Assembly: GCA_961205875.1 (NCBI GenBank)
Contig: OY540810.1
Span: 17,546,001-17,610,000 of the forward strand
Direction of reading: 5' to 3'
DNA from: Sialis fuliginosa
Lineage: Eukaryota; Arthropoda; Insecta; Megaloptera; Sialidae
Length of the DNA: 64,000 bases
Shown: piece by piece, positions 1-63,336 of the stretch
Layout of the letters: each line of letters opens with the position of its first letter
Numbering within the stretch: the first letter of the stretch is position 1
Position numbers and translations under genes: made by a program
Notes under the pieces: generated by a model
What the model saw: the letters and a program-made list of their open reading frames with translations, nothing else
What the model was told of the DNA's origin: nothing
Databases searched by the model: none

Positions 1-450
1 TTGATTATTGTAGGAAGTTGTCGAGGTGTTTGAAAAAGTGATAATCAGTGGGCAAGAGGTTCGGTGAGTAAGGTGGGTGAGGTAAGAGTTCGTATTCTAA
101 TTTGTCAGCTTTTATGTCACTTGTGCCACGTGTGGCCGCACGTTGTCGTGTAGGACCTTTCCTATTGACTAATGCTGGACATATGGACCCCAATTTTTTA
201 TGCATTTCGTCAATTTGTTGACAATACCTTTCTGCTGTAATTGCTTCACCAGAATTTAAGAAGTTATAGTGGATTAATCCCTCTACAGACCACCAAATGG
301 GCATCATTATCTTCTTTGGATGCAAACTTGGCTTTGGAAAGTGTTTAGGAGCTTCAGTTTTATTTAACCACTTCCCTGAACGTAAATGGATTGTTTTTGT
401 TTCGTATAAGAAGCATAAAATAAATTTCGTAACGATGTTTTTTGTGATTT
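1..450 (-). pseudogene. mariner-family transposase remnant, cut by window start
   Basis: The reverse strand encodes a recognisable mariner transposase core. It runs from an LHPKK block near 325, through IWWSVEGLIHYNFL (about 255-300), to HPPYSPNLLPTDYHFF near 35-80. Mariner transposases cut and paste DNA at TA sites using a D,D34D triad. Here the third catalytic Asp, normally in YSPDL, reads Asn (YSPNL). The DNVRPH motif that carries the second Asp is present in the DNA near 130-150 but in a different frame from the flanking peptide, so there is at least one frameshift. The upstream part (about 330-450) still reads as a related SGKWLNK-type stretch. The copy is dead and continues past the left edge of the window. 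Confidence 0.85.
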
Positions 451-499
451 TCGCTTAATTCGTGTGGCACCCATTTATCAAACTTTTTTGTTCTGCTAA

Positions 500-660
500 T
501 CGTAGTTAAATGTATATAGGGTTATAATTAGTTTCATTCGATTTAGCGGGGAAAATACCACTAGGGTGGTCGATTTTAGGTGGAAAAACAACCCCAGATT
601 TCGCATAGGAGCCGAAATATTACAAAATCTATTAAAGACATTCCTTGCTGAATATATAAC
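500..660 (+). repeat. Helitron-like internal repeat unit, copy A
   Basis: A block with the pattern ataattagtttcattcgat, then gcgggaaaataccac, a GGTGG tract, aacaacccc and tcgcatag recurs at 1970-2095 and again, shortened, at 2148-2215. The third copy runs directly into a Helitron-like 3' end. This copy has no recognisable end of its own. I see no gene here. Confidence 0.4.
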
Positions 661-702
661 CTCCTAATTGTTTTAATAGATTTTATTCTATTTAATACTA
701 AT

Positions 703-853
703 AGGTTGACTGCCATAAAGAAATCACAAAAAAGGCTCACGATCAGATGCCAAATAGAAAATTTGGCCGGCTAAAGGCGGTCATATACGACCGCCCTGGC
801 ATATGAGAACTTTTTATACGGTGGTCGTATACGACCGCCATGGCAGTCAACCT
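703..853. mobile_element. Short MITE with 13-bp perfect TIRs and paired palindromes
   Basis: The sequence aggttgactgcca at 703-715 is the exact reverse complement of tggcagtcaacct at 841-853, giving a 151-bp non-coding element with perfect 13-bp terminal inverted repeats. Two near-palindromic 20-mers built on ggcggtc-TATA-gaccgcc lie inside at 776-795 and 820-839. A ctaata motif occurs next to each end but is offset by 2 bp, so a target duplication is not certain. I cannot assign the superfamily. Confidence 0.65.
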
Positions 854-879
854 GCTAATACTCCGTAATCATTTACCTG

Positions 880-1250
880 ATTGTTATTTTCAACACTGGC
901 TTCTTCTTGTAGTGGCTTTATTTTATATTTTACGAAAGAAAATTTGCGTGTCTCCAGAATTAGAGCAAACAGATGTACTATTAACATTTTTTGTTAGAGA
1001 AATCGAAACTTTATACCGTAATAGAGAATATTCGTATAATATTTACATTCATTTAGTTTTAGTTAAAAAATGGTGGGGTCTATTACGGCAACATCTGTCT
1101 TATCGTTTGAAAACTTAATGGTTTTTTTGCTCAATGTGTTCATGGTAGTAAACATCATGGGCAAGAAATTATAAATAATTTAAAAAGAGCTAAGAGTGAA
1201 ACAGATTTGAAAATTCAGTGTGAAGGAAATGAAAATAGAATTAATAATGA
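880..1250 (+). pseudogene. DUF4218-like (CACTA/EnSpm-associated) ORF remnant
   Basis: The frame from about 945 reads SPELEQTDVLLTFFVREIE and then NIYIHLVLVKKWWG. After a frameshift near 1080 it continues as SVLSFENL, and after another near 1120 as NGFFAQCVHGSKHHGQEI. The combination of an H-LV--WWGPLW-like block, FENLNG and HG+K/Q is the signature of the DUF4218 domain found in proteins of CACTA-type (En/Spm) DNA transposons. At least two frame changes separate the blocks, so this is a decayed piece. No TIRs or TSD were found. The assignment rests on motif memory only. Confidence 0.5.
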
Positions 1251-1394
1251 ATAACCGAAAAATTATAAACTTTCGCATGAGATTAGGGATAAAATAAATA
1301 TTTCAAAGACTGAAATCACACAAATTGAATCAAATAATGTATGTTTTAATAATTTAGAAATATATAATGTTATAAAAATCGGTCAAGTACAAGC

Positions 1395-1900
1395 TATAAT
1401 TGCACAATTATGATTCCGTACCATCAACCCCCCTACTTAAATCAATGAAATTTTTGAAAAATGTGTAAGGACAAAAGTTGTTCCTTACATCATTAGAAAT
1501 ATTTTTTGTTGAAAAACTTTTTCTCTAAAATCAATGATTCATGATTTCTTCAGATTTTTCTGAGCAATCCTCTTGGTGAGCTGGGTAGGGGACACCAATT
1601 TTTGAGTATTTTTTCCGAAAAACGTTTTAAAAAATGCATAAAAAATATATCATAATAAATATATGTATATTGTTGAATTCGTGCTTCAATAAACCCTTGA
1701 ATTTTTATCTATTTTCCAATTTACTCCCTGAAATTATCCCTCAGAATAAAAATTCAACTTTTTTATACTTCTGACGTAAAAAAGAAAAAAAAGAAATAAA
1801 TAATAAATGAAAATCAAAAGGCCCACTGACCCCATACACCCCTGGTCTAAATAATCATTGGATTATATCGGAAATCGAAAACACGTAACCGTGTATCAAA
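1395..1900 (-). repeat. Dispersed 'accaggggtgtatgggg' family, fragment
   Basis: The antisense of the family hallmark, ccccatacacccctggtct, is at about 1831-1850. Positions 1400-1650 match 22570-22880 over several hundred bases (shared: gtaaggacaaaagttgtt, aaactttttctctaaaa, gtaggggaca-caattttt). The same family occurs at 22560-23490, 40905-41828 and 53705-55190. It is non-coding, and this copy lacks ends. Confidence 0.6.
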
Positions 1901-1964
1901 TTTCATAAGAATTGAAAAATTTCTATGGGGATTTTTTTTTTAGTAATAAATATTTCACAAAAAT

Positions 1965-2237
1965 TGTCATATATGAAGAGTTGTAATTAGTATTATTCGA
2001 TCCGGCGGGAAAAATACCACAGGGGTGGGGTATTAGAAAGAAAAACAACTCCCTATCTCGCATAGCAGTCGAGATATTTACGATTTTGCATAATGAATGA
2101 AAACCAAAATATAGAAAAAATGTATATTTCACACTCTTTTACATATGAATGGTTGTAATAAGTTTCATTTGATCCGGCGGAAAAAAATATCATGGGGATG
2201 GGGGTTTCGAAATCCACGCGAGCGAAGCCACGAGTAG
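1965..2237 (+). mobile_element. Helitron-like fragment with CTAG-T 3' end
   Basis: Two copies of the gcgggaaaa-taccac unit (1970-2095 and 2148-2215) lead into ccacgcgagcgaagccacga, then gtagcagctagt. Many insect Helitrons end in a GC-rich hairpin followed by CTRR with a host T after it, which this tail fits. No 5' TC end was found, so only the 3' portion is claimed. Related tails are at about 3425-3450 and 16395-16428. Confidence 0.45.
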
Positions 2238-4460
2238 CAGCTAGTATAATATAATAATAATATAATAGTAGTGACTTAATATATTTATAATGGTATTCAC
2301 TTAAAATCTACATTGTGAGTTCCGGCCGGAATTCCGGTATTACACCTCTAATAACATCTATACCGGGTGGGGCAATAACTATTACCACCTTAAATATCTT
2401 GTAATCTATAATGCCCAGAGAAAAATTAGTGTAACCAAAATTGTACGGTACGATAATAATTATTGTTCAGGTGGAGGCGCTTCGGAGATATCAAGGTCAT
2501 ATTTATTTTTTTAAATTGATTCGGTAAATTTTTATTCCGTAATATGATATATGAGCTGGAAACAAGTACATGACACAAGATCATTGAAGAAGATTTAAAG
2601 TGAAGAAAAACGATTACAAAATACATTTTTTTATTAAATGAAATTTACGTTTAAAGAAGATGTTCGAAGTGATGGTCGATGCAAAACTGATTCTTTCAAT
2701 CACTGATTGAACCACTTATCCGATTTACGTGTTTTTTTATTTTTTTAAAATTCATAGGTACATTCTCTGGCCAGGTTATAGGTTATATTTTGTTACGTTA
2801 GGTAACATAACAACTAAGCAGTGACGATAATAGTAAATTAAGTCGGAAAAAAGTTTGCCGCCGGCTCGCTCTTTTGCAGTACCGTTCAATATTAATGTAG
2901 TCAAGAATTATGTGGAATCAAAAGATCTAAAATAAATTCCCCGACACCATATGTCTAACTTTTTTATTTAAGCCACAATGACTGCTTTTATGTTACAAAG
3001 AAAATTAAAATTTTTTGTGTTCTATTCACGTGGACTTATGACCTGCAAAACATTAATCCTTATCAAAATAAATGATTTCATTGTCATAAGTACTTAATGT
3101 AGATATAATTTGCCCTTTACAGCATCCAATTTGGTCTTTTGGGTAAGGAAATAACTTGAAATATACATACGGGGACATATTATTCGCGCGAACTATGTAT
3201 GTAAAGTAGACCAGAGACGCGGTGCGGGCGTGTGGCAGATGGGAGCGGGCATTTGTTTTCAATAATTACAATTTAAACAGAACAAACATTAATTTTTACT
3301 TTTTGTTCTGATTCGATTTTGTTAGGTAATTTAATTGTTGTTTGGTTATTATTACAATAATAACTTATGGTCTTTGTACTTAATTCAACTATATATATTT
3401 TAAATCCTAAACAATAATTTCGTAATCCACGCGGGAGTCCAGCTAGTAATTTTTTATAATAAATATACATATATTACTTATATAAAAATACATACGTAAA
3501 ATTAAAATAATAATACATTTACGGTATAAAAATTATTATTAATTTATATTAGTATTGTTTATACTTATTTTACCAGATTCGAGACTATAATTTGAAGGAT
3601 ATACAATATAACATACAACATATCCACTAAAATCAATAACTAGACGGCAATGAGTTTTGAACTTGCAAACGAATGATTGAGTATTGTGTAATACAATTTA
3701 AATATTGATCTCTAAAAATGGCCTAAAGGCTGGTTTACACGAATCAAATAGAGAGTATATTGAAGTGTGTATTAAACATATTTGAATCATGTTACTTCCT
3801 TACATTACCCGCTTGCATATAAGTAATTAAAATCCACTAACAATAAGAAGCAAATAGTCACACGAGACAAGTGGGTTAGGTTTTAATAATTTTAATTCTA
3901 GTCACGTGGAACAAATAATCAATGTCTAAAAAAACATTTGTTGTATATTAAAAAGAAATTGAGAAAGAAATGGAAAATTATAAAATAAATTCTCTATTAA
4001 TAATAATCAATCATGTACTTAACTTTATTTGTTCTCTCTACTGGATTCATGTAAATTGAGCTTAACATGGATATATGAAATTTGTCATAAATTATTAAAA
4101 CACATTGCTTCATTTTTATAATAGTGTATTTTTTGATTTATGACCATATTATTTAGGGTTGGGTAAGGAGTAGCATTTTATGCTATTTATGTGTGTCAAA
4201 ATTGGATATTAAATCGTTTAATGTACACAGGATGAATGAATAAAAAATATAGAATATTGATTATATTTTCTAAAATATTCATCATTTAAAAAAAATGTTT
4301 TTTAGAGAAAATATTTCCTATATCAATTTAATCATAAAAAATTGGTGCTATCAGTTACGATACAATGGCATCCGACCCCATTTTTTTTAAATGACAATAT
4401 ATCTTTTCTATAATTCTATTATTTTAATTTTTTGCATACAACTCTATACAATTTTATTGA
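2238..4460. other. AT-rich non-coding sequence
   Basis: No coding, RNA-gene or complete mobile-element signal was found. The one recognisable item is a second Helitron-like tail at about 3425-3450 (ccacgcgggagtccagctag), without a partner 5' end. Short ORFs here are low-complexity and have no recognisable motifs. Confidence 0.5.
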
Positions 4461-4826
4461 AATCCCAGGAAAAAAATTTAGATCTGAAGTGATCAAATCA
4501 GATCTTGATAGATTTGCATTGTGAGACAAAATCATATTTGTTCACTCGTTTTTTATTTGTAAAGATTTACAACGATCTACAAAGATCTCTGAAGATCGTT
4601 ATAACGTTGAAAATTCATGAATATTCAACGTTTGAATCTCTGTCACGATCTACAACGATCTTTAGTGGTCTTTATAGATCGTTGTAGATCTTTTAAGGTC
4701 GTTGTAGATATTTGTAGGTCGTTGTAGATCTTTACAGGTCTCCATAGATCAAAAACCAGTGAAAAAATATGATTGTGTTTCAAAATGCATGATTTGATCA
4801 ATTCAGATCTAATTTTTTCCCCGGAA
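4461..4826. mobile_element. MITE with ~40-bp TIRs and GATC-rich tandem core
   Basis: The left end (ccaggaaaaaaatttagatc) and right end (gatctaattttttccccgg) are inverted copies, and the match continues inward through tgatcaaatca / tgatttgatca. The interior (about 4560-4750) is built from degenerate direct and inverted repeats of gatcgttgtagatctttaa, so GATC occurs unusually often. It is non-coding. Confidence 0.65.
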
Positions 4827-5039
4827 TTGTAAACGAATTTTTTTTTAGAAAAATTAACTTTTATAATCTCACATCACATTAACTACAACTTAACCAAGTA
4901 AGTCGTGAAAAATGACTGAAACTTTAAAACATCGAAAAAATGTGTAACGACGGAATAAATTAATTTAAAACCAATTTTAATATACAATACATCGAAAAAT
5001 CTTAACGACCAGAATAAATATACATAATAATGTACCAGT

Positions 5040-5310
5040 TTTAAAATATCGTTGTAAAATTCACAATGATTTTTTGGTAATATTTTAAAGTATCAAAATT
5101 AAATGTAATGCGGTGTTCACACCAAAGAAAACAAAACAGCAACACGGTGTTTGAAAACACGTCGTATTTAAAAATGCATAGGCTTTATTGCACTTTTGTC
5201 AAAAAGACACGATGTTGCTGTTTTGTTTTTTCGGTCTGAACACGGCATAAGAGTACCTACATAATAAACAAACGATGATCGCAGCCGAAGGCTGAAACCC
5301 AAGTACGTTT
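5040..5310 (+). repeat. Dispersed 'gatcgcagccgaaggct' repeat, interrupted
   Basis: It starts with aatgattttttggtaatatt at about 5068 and ends with atgatcgcagccgaaggctg and aagtacgtttgagg at 5273-5312. The same pair of blocks recurs at about 48020-48245, 48790-48895 and 50275-50375 at the expected spacing. This copy is longer because the inverted-repeat element at 5108-5249 sits between the two blocks. Confidence 0.5.
5108..5249. mobile_element. Small inverted-repeat element upstream of Ace1 exon 1
   Basis: The roughly 40-bp arms at 5108-5150 (gtgttcacacc, aaacaaaacagcaaca) and 5207-5249 (tgttgctgttttg, ggtctgaacac) are inverted copies around a ~57-bp AT-rich loop. It lies inside a dispersed repeat whose other copies lack it, as expected for an insertion. 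No protein is encoded. Confidence 0.5.
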
Positions 5311-5414
5311 GAGGTAAGGGTGATTTAAATTGGTAGATTTCTTTAAGACCCTTAAGTACCGTAATAAGCATCTAACTTATATTTGTTTAATTTTTTTTGT
5401 TTACAGGATTTGCA

Positions 5415-57160
<51,746 letters not shown>

Positions 57161-57870
57161 ACACGCTCATAGAACTAAAACAACTAACAAGAAAGAGAGA
57201 GCATGAACAAAAACAAAAACAACCCCTAGCCGAACACATATACATATCATGTGGAGTGTTAGAAGCTCACCTCTAACAAAGGGAAAAAACTGGTATTTTG
57301 GATGAGTAAAACGGATACATTAAGGACTGATATTGGCTGAGCTACGAGGTGAAACGGACAATAAGAAAATTAAATGTTTATGCGTAGTTCAGACCAAGTG
57401 ACTTTCAAAGTTTTTAATATTATTTAGAATGATCAACGTAGTGGCACAACCCGATTTCATTCGGGTGTTGCTAATGGAACAAGTAAAGAAATGGTGTTGT
57501 TAATACATTGATACCGTCGTGTTAGAGGTATATGCTTTAAATGCTACCGTAGGTTAATTTTATTGCTTTATTGGCCTCTTAGATGATACATTGTGATAAG
57601 GTAAAAAATTGACATATATATACATATACATATGCATATATGTATATGTATATATAATATTTCTTTGTTGTGATTATTTGCATATTTTTCTGTACACTGC
57701 CCAAATGGATGTAAATATAAATTTTATGTGTGTGTAATCTAATTTATAACTCGAATTGGAAAAGGCGGTTACGAAAATTAACATACCATGTAGTATTCTA
57801 AATGTTTAATGGCGTTTTAGTTTAAATGTATACTTTTATTTATTGAATAAAATGAAATGCTTGTTCTAAA
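57161..57870 (+). other. Ace1: Probable Ace1 3' UTR
   Basis: No further ORF is seen. The first good AATAAA follows at 57846-57851, about 50 nt before a transposable element begins. The UTR includes a 42-nt near-palindrome at 57614-57655 built from tatatatacatatacatat and its complement around gcat. Confidence 0.5.
57846..57851 (+). terminator. Ace1: Candidate poly(A) signal of Ace1
   Basis: A canonical AATAAA lies within tattgaataaaatgaaatgc, 686 nt after the stop codon. Cleavage would be expected 10-30 nt downstream, before the element at 57900. Use is inferred, not shown. Confidence 0.45.
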
Positions 57871-57899
57871 ATTTTTAAAAACTAATACAATTCGTAATA

Positions 57900-60191
57900 G
57901 TACGGGAGGCAGCGTTGCAAATCACACAATCATTTCAGGTCGATAAATTCACATCAAAACTTGTTGTTTATGATTAGGCAATGAAGGATTCTAAAGTCAG
58001 CAGGTCCAGTAACGGTGGACCGGGTGGTGAGAAATTGTTGATTATGTAAAAAAAAAAATCCAAAAGTCATTTCAGGTCGTCTGAAAATTTGTACACCGAT
58101 AGTTCAAATAATAATAATAATTATAAAAATAGTCAGCAGGATAGATAATAGTGGATTATATGTCAGCAGCCTGATTAAAAAAAGTTAACTCACATTTTTT
58201 TTCACAAACCACATTGAGTGGGATGTCATTTGATAGGTCTTCTAAAATGCAACAAAAAATGTTATATGACATTTTGATTTTAACCCTTCAGTCACGATAT
58301 ATTTGCGTTCAAAGTCGTGATCAGAGCGTCCCCTCCCTCTATTTTCTAATCTATCAATATAAAAAATCTGAAAAAATTCGAGAATGTAGCTTTTAATTAG
58401 TACTTTCACCGAAAATTATAACGAACACTGTCAAAATTATTTTGGACCCCCCTCCTGTAGACTGAAAAGTGAACTTACATTTTTTTTCATTTAACCCATT
58501 GAGTGGGATGTCATTAGATAGGTCTCTTAAAATGAAACAAAAAATGTTAAATGATCTTTTGATTTTAATTCTTCAGTCACGGCATATTTGCATTTAAATG
58601 TCGTTATCAGAGCGTCCTCCCCCCCTCCCCCCCTAATTTCTAAACTATCAATTAAATTAATCTGAAAAAAATCAGAATGTAGCTTTTAATTAGTACTTTC
58701 ACTGAAAATTATAACGAACACTGTCAATAAAATTTTGGACCCCCTAATTTCTGATGACAGCAACGAGGACACCGAATATGAATCAGACACTTCTGAAGAT
58801 TCTGATGATAACGAAGAGAATGGTTGTGATTATTAAAGCTTTTTTGTCATAAATTATATCATTTTTTGTTGAAAATTAAATAAATGTAATTTAAAACATA
58901 TTTTATTTTATATCCGAACAGTTATATTAATTTCTCATTTTCTTATAACATACAATCGCATGTACGTTAGAAATAGATCGCAACGACAACTTTTATGACT
59001 AAATTAATTGTAAGTCGCTTAAAATTATTCATAAATATCATTTACATAATATATTTAATAAAAAAGAGCATCAGCACAATATTAAAAAGGGGTAAAGTTG
59101 TCAGCAAGTCGAGTGATAGAAGATAGTCTAGATATGCTATATAAAAACACATAAAAATGAATATTTTTGTTATTAAATTGATATCAGGCCGCTTGAAATT
59201 AATTATAGAGGTTATTTAAATAGTATATTTGATGAAAAAAAGGTCAGCAGAATATTTAAAGGGGGTAAAGTTGTCAGCTGAATAATACATTTGGTTGTTC
59301 TATATTATAGTCAAATGCCTGGTTTGCACCTACAAACCCCCTGCTGACGATCTTTCCCCTGTCGGATTACCTGCTGACTTTTTTTTCTTATTTTTTTAAC
59401 ATAAATAACGACCTGTATAAGTTTCATCCGACTTAAAATCAAATGAAATTAATTTTTTTTAATCAGGTCTATTTAGGCTGGGAACGCTCTGATCACGACT
59501 TTGAACGCAAATATATCGTGACTGAAGGGTTAAAATCAAAAGGTCATATAACATTTTTTGTTGCATTTTAGAAGACCTATCAAATGACATCCCACTCAAT
59601 GGGGTTTGTGAAAAAAAATGTGAGTTAACTTTTCAGTCTACGGTAGGGGGGTCCAATATAATTTTGACAGTGTTCGTTATAATTTTCGGTGAAAGTACTA
59701 ATTAAAAGCTACATTCTCGAATTTTTTCAGATTTTTTATATTGATAGTTTAGAAAATAGAGGGAGGGGACGCTCTGATCACGACTTTGAACGCAAATATA
59801 TCGTGACTGAAGGGTTAAAATCAAAATGTCATATAACATTTTTTATTGCATTTTAGGAGACCTATCCTACTTAATGGATTAAGTGAAAAATTTAATGAAA
59901 TTAATTTTTTTTAATCAGGCTGCTGACATATAATCCACTCTTATCTATCCTGCTGACTATTTTTATAATTATTATTATTATTTGAACTATCGGTGTACAA
60001 ATTTTCAGACGACCTGAAATGACTTTTGGATTATTATTTTTTTACATAATCAACAATTTTTCACCACTCGGTCCACCGCTGGTGCGCCTGCTGACCCTTG
60101 ATTCTATCATTATATATATTTAAACAATTGATTCTACTTATAATTGATCGACCTGAAATGACCATGAAAAATGCAACGCTGCCTCCCGTAC
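57900..60191. mobile_element. 2.3-kb GTACGGGAGGCAGCGTTGC inverted-repeat element, TA-flanked
   Basis: The ends gtacgggaggcagcgttgca and gcaacgctgcctcccgtac are perfect inverts with TA on both sides (57898-57899, 60192-60193). Arms are about 280 bp. The motif gtcagcagg or cctgctgac recurs several times, as does atttcaggtcg or cgacctgaaat. Next inward, ~290-bp units (cagtcacgatatatttgcgt, gtgatcagagcgtcccctcc, aattagtactttcaccgaaa) are duplicated in direct orientation on the left (58190-58740) and inverted on the right (59460-59890). 59010-59280 holds two ~180-bp direct repeats. Confidence 0.85.
58750..58836 (+). pseudogene. Acidic C-terminal ORF tail inside the 2.3-kb element
   Basis: A short open frame reads SDDSNEDTEYESDTSEDSDD and then NEENGCDY before a TAA at 58833. 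It is followed at 58878 by attaaataaatg, a possible poly(A) signal. This looks like the 3' end of a longer ORF from an autonomous ancestor, with the rest deleted. Acidic tails are not diagnostic, so the protein cannot be named. Confidence 0.35.
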
Positions 60192-60193
60192 TA

Positions 60194-60731
60194 TAACATA
60201 TTATAAATTTATTCTTATAATTAGAATGGCATTTCAGCTAACGCATAAGTGATTCTTTATTTAAAATATAGGTACTGTTTTGTAGATGATAAGCATTGTT
60301 TTTAATGTATGCACTACATAAGATAAACATTTTTAAACATATTTTAGTGTCATGATCTCATGTTACCAAACGAATACATACAGTGTATTTAACTGAAAAT
60401 GGCCTAGGTTTCTGCATCGAATTTATTAAACATTTTAATGTAAACAGGGCCTCATTTATTACGTGCATAGCAAATAAAATATTAATAACACGAATTTTTA
60501 TTAATAGTAACTCTTCTATAGTAATACATGGATAGACTCATTTTTATGGAATTAAAAAAACCTGTATATTTAAAATGTTAATGTTTTAACTAATTACTTT
60601 CTTGATATTTGTATAAACTTTGTATACAGCATGGAGATTTCAGTATCTATAAAATATTCAGATTTGGTTAGATGAGATAAATTATTTGTAGGGAAGGGGT
60701 GAGTATTACTACATAAAAAATATTAATAATT
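60194..60731. other. AT-rich downstream spacer
   Basis: No gene or element signature was found. Confidence 0.5.
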
Positions 60732-61954
60732 CTATGTGGTTTAAGCGGTGTATCCAAAAAACTGAAAATTCCGAATTTCTTTAAATGGTTGTAACTTTTT
60801 TGCCAATGTAGATAGATATTTTTCATTTCCGGTTTCTTAAGGAATTTTTTGTATAGAATTGATTACTGTATTTAGGATTTTTAAATCACTTTTCGTTTTT
60901 GAGTTACAAGCCCTTTCTTTAGTTGTTTTTATAGACCACTAAGTTGGCTATAGCATATTTGAATGTGTTTTACTCTACTTTATAACAATATGCCACATGT
61001 AATTCTTATTTACGAAAATAAATCTAAGTACTAAATATTAGGGATATTTATAAAACATTTTATTACAAACATTTAAGTAGTCCATGAAAAACAAACTTAG
61101 TTGAACAAAAGTCACAAAAACAATAATGAAAGTAACAATGAATATTTGAAAACAAACTATTACAAAAATATCGGTATGGGTATACATGAATTCCATGTTC
61201 TTTAATATCATTTAAAAATATATATTTAATATATGAACAATTTCAATGCGATTTGTCAGAAATAAAACTCATCTTTGTATTATAAATATTAGTTTTCTGA
61301 TGCCCTAATGTCAAAAAAAATACACATTCGTAGAATAAGTAATTTGACAATTTGAATTTAGTTGCATTTGTTTCCAAAGCAACATGACGTATTAATTAGT
61401 ATTTAAAATTAAAATTTTGAGTGGTTTTCACCCCTTCAATAGCTGTTTAGGCACATACAACAAATGTCTCTTAGCTTCAATGGAACTACAAACGTGCCAA
61501 GTCTTATTAAAATTAGTGAAATAATACTCACAACGTTCACTTTTTACTCACTAAGGCTGTCATGAGCAAATTAACTTTTCTTTAAATTTTGAAGGTAGTA
61601 CAATGAGAATTTGCTTTTATCTCGGACACGATTTTTCGATGGTATTACAAAACTTCCATTTCCTTCGGAACATGGAAGTAAAAATGTTCTTACTTTTTTT
61701 GACAATAATTATGACAAGTGACATATCGTTGTAGAGTAAAAAATACGTTTAAATATGATATAGCAAGATAGGGCTTGTGATTCGGAAACGATAAGTTATC
61801 TAAAAATTCTAAATACATCAATCAATTTTACACAAAAAAGTGCCTTATGAAACCGGAAACAATAAGTACCTATCTACTTTGACAAAAAAGGTAAAGCCAT
61901 TTAATGAAATTCTGAATTTTTAGGTATTTGGGTATACCGCCTAAACCACATAAT
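60732..61954. mobile_element. Inverted-repeat element with hAT-derived interior
   Basis: tatgtggtttaagcggtgta and ctgaaaattccgaatttctt at 60735 are inverted as gaaattctgaatttttaggt and tataccgcctaaaccacata ending near 61952. Arms of about 190 bp are diverged. The interior 61160-61690 (aatatcggtatggg, cacattcgtagaataagtaa, ttccatttccttcggaacat) matches the inside of the hAT-like element at 8748-10881 without the GACA repeat. It encodes no protein. Confidence 0.6.
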
Positions 61955-62065
61955 TATCTGTATCTCTTATGTATACTGAGATTCCCATGCTGGAAAAGTT
62001 TTCTGGGACACCCGGTATTTTATATTTTCCTAAAATATAAAATATATACGATATATTTAAATAAA

Positions 62066-62306
62066 AACAACTTGTTTGCTAAACGTCAAAAAATGTATTA
62101 AAGAATTAGTATTCGCAAGTTTTCGATTCACAGAATCATCGTCAGGCTATTAAGAATGAAAAGTGTCACATGAATATTGTTGATATAACGACATCGTTCT
62201 CACATTTTGTTCTTTATTATTGTTCTTAATAGCCTGACGATGATTTTGTGAATCGAAAGCTTGCGAATACTTATTGTTTGACGTTTAGACAAACAAGTTG
62301 TTTTTA
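62066..62306. mobile_element. ~240-bp MITE with ~90-bp TIRs
   Basis: aacaacttgtttgctaaacg, tattcgcaagttttcgattc and gaatcatcgtcaggctatta are inverted as taatagcctgacgatgattt, gaatcgaaagcttgcgaata and aaacaagttgttt. The loop of about 60 nt is AT-rich. Ends are not bounded by an obvious duplication. Confidence 0.65.
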
Positions 62307-63328
62307 TTTCTTATATTTAACGTCGCTACTAGTATATTACGATATATTTATATATTTTTTTAAGAATATTACTTTTATTTATTGGTTTCTGATTATAATA
62401 AGTGTGTTTTTGCACATTTCAGTGTACGAATCTTATAATAATTTGAAGATATTACAGTAATGTGCAAAAAACGTTGATCGTGAATAGTAGTACTATAACT
62501 AAATATTAAGAAAAAAGTTAACAAATTATTTGTAAAAACAATACACAAAACAATCATACGTACTTGAGTTTCACAAGCAGTGTACGAATTTGTAAATAAT
62601 CGCACAACAAAATGATTTTATTGCGACAGGTCAACTTGGCGAATCTAACTCGGCGACGGTAAACTTGGCAGTAAAAATTATTATTTGTTAATGTATTTTC
62701 AAACTAGAATTTCCCCGAGGCTTTCCCCGCGTGTATTATCTGTACTAATATATAAACTGGACCGATTTTGGTTTAACCTGCAAATAATTCCTTGAAACCT
62801 CAGAAGTAGTATAGGCTACATATGACACGCTATCGCTCAAAAGAGTTGAACAGTGAATAAATTAGCTACACAAGTCGAAAAAAATGATCGCATAGATCAT
62901 TTAACCCGTACTCTGGTCTAAACTATGAGATCAATTAGTTCTACTAGAAAACTAATGGCTTATTATAAAAAAAAAATGTTTTTCAGAAATGTAATATTAT
63001 ATGTAAAAATACACTTTACAAAATTATATTGAAATATACAGTGATTTTTTCTTATTTTATTCCAATTGCTAAGCTGAAGCCTACTGACATTACATAAATG
63101 TAAAAAAATCCCGTTCAAGTTATGTTAATGATATAATAATATTGTGGTATAAATGTATTAATATTTATCGCCAAAATAGAAATCAAACGGTAATTTATAA
63201 TTTTAGATATTTATAGGATATATTAAATAATAGTTATAGGAAATTAAAAGTCACTTACATAATTTATGATACAAAAATACGGGTCTACGACAAAAGGTCG
63301 ACATGAACAAAAGACAGACAAAAGGCCG
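62307..63328. other. AT-rich downstream sequence
   Basis: No gene, RNA or element end was recognised. Two opposed short ORFs near 62250-62600 have no family motif. Confidence 0.45.
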
Positions 63329-63336
63329 ACAAACGG

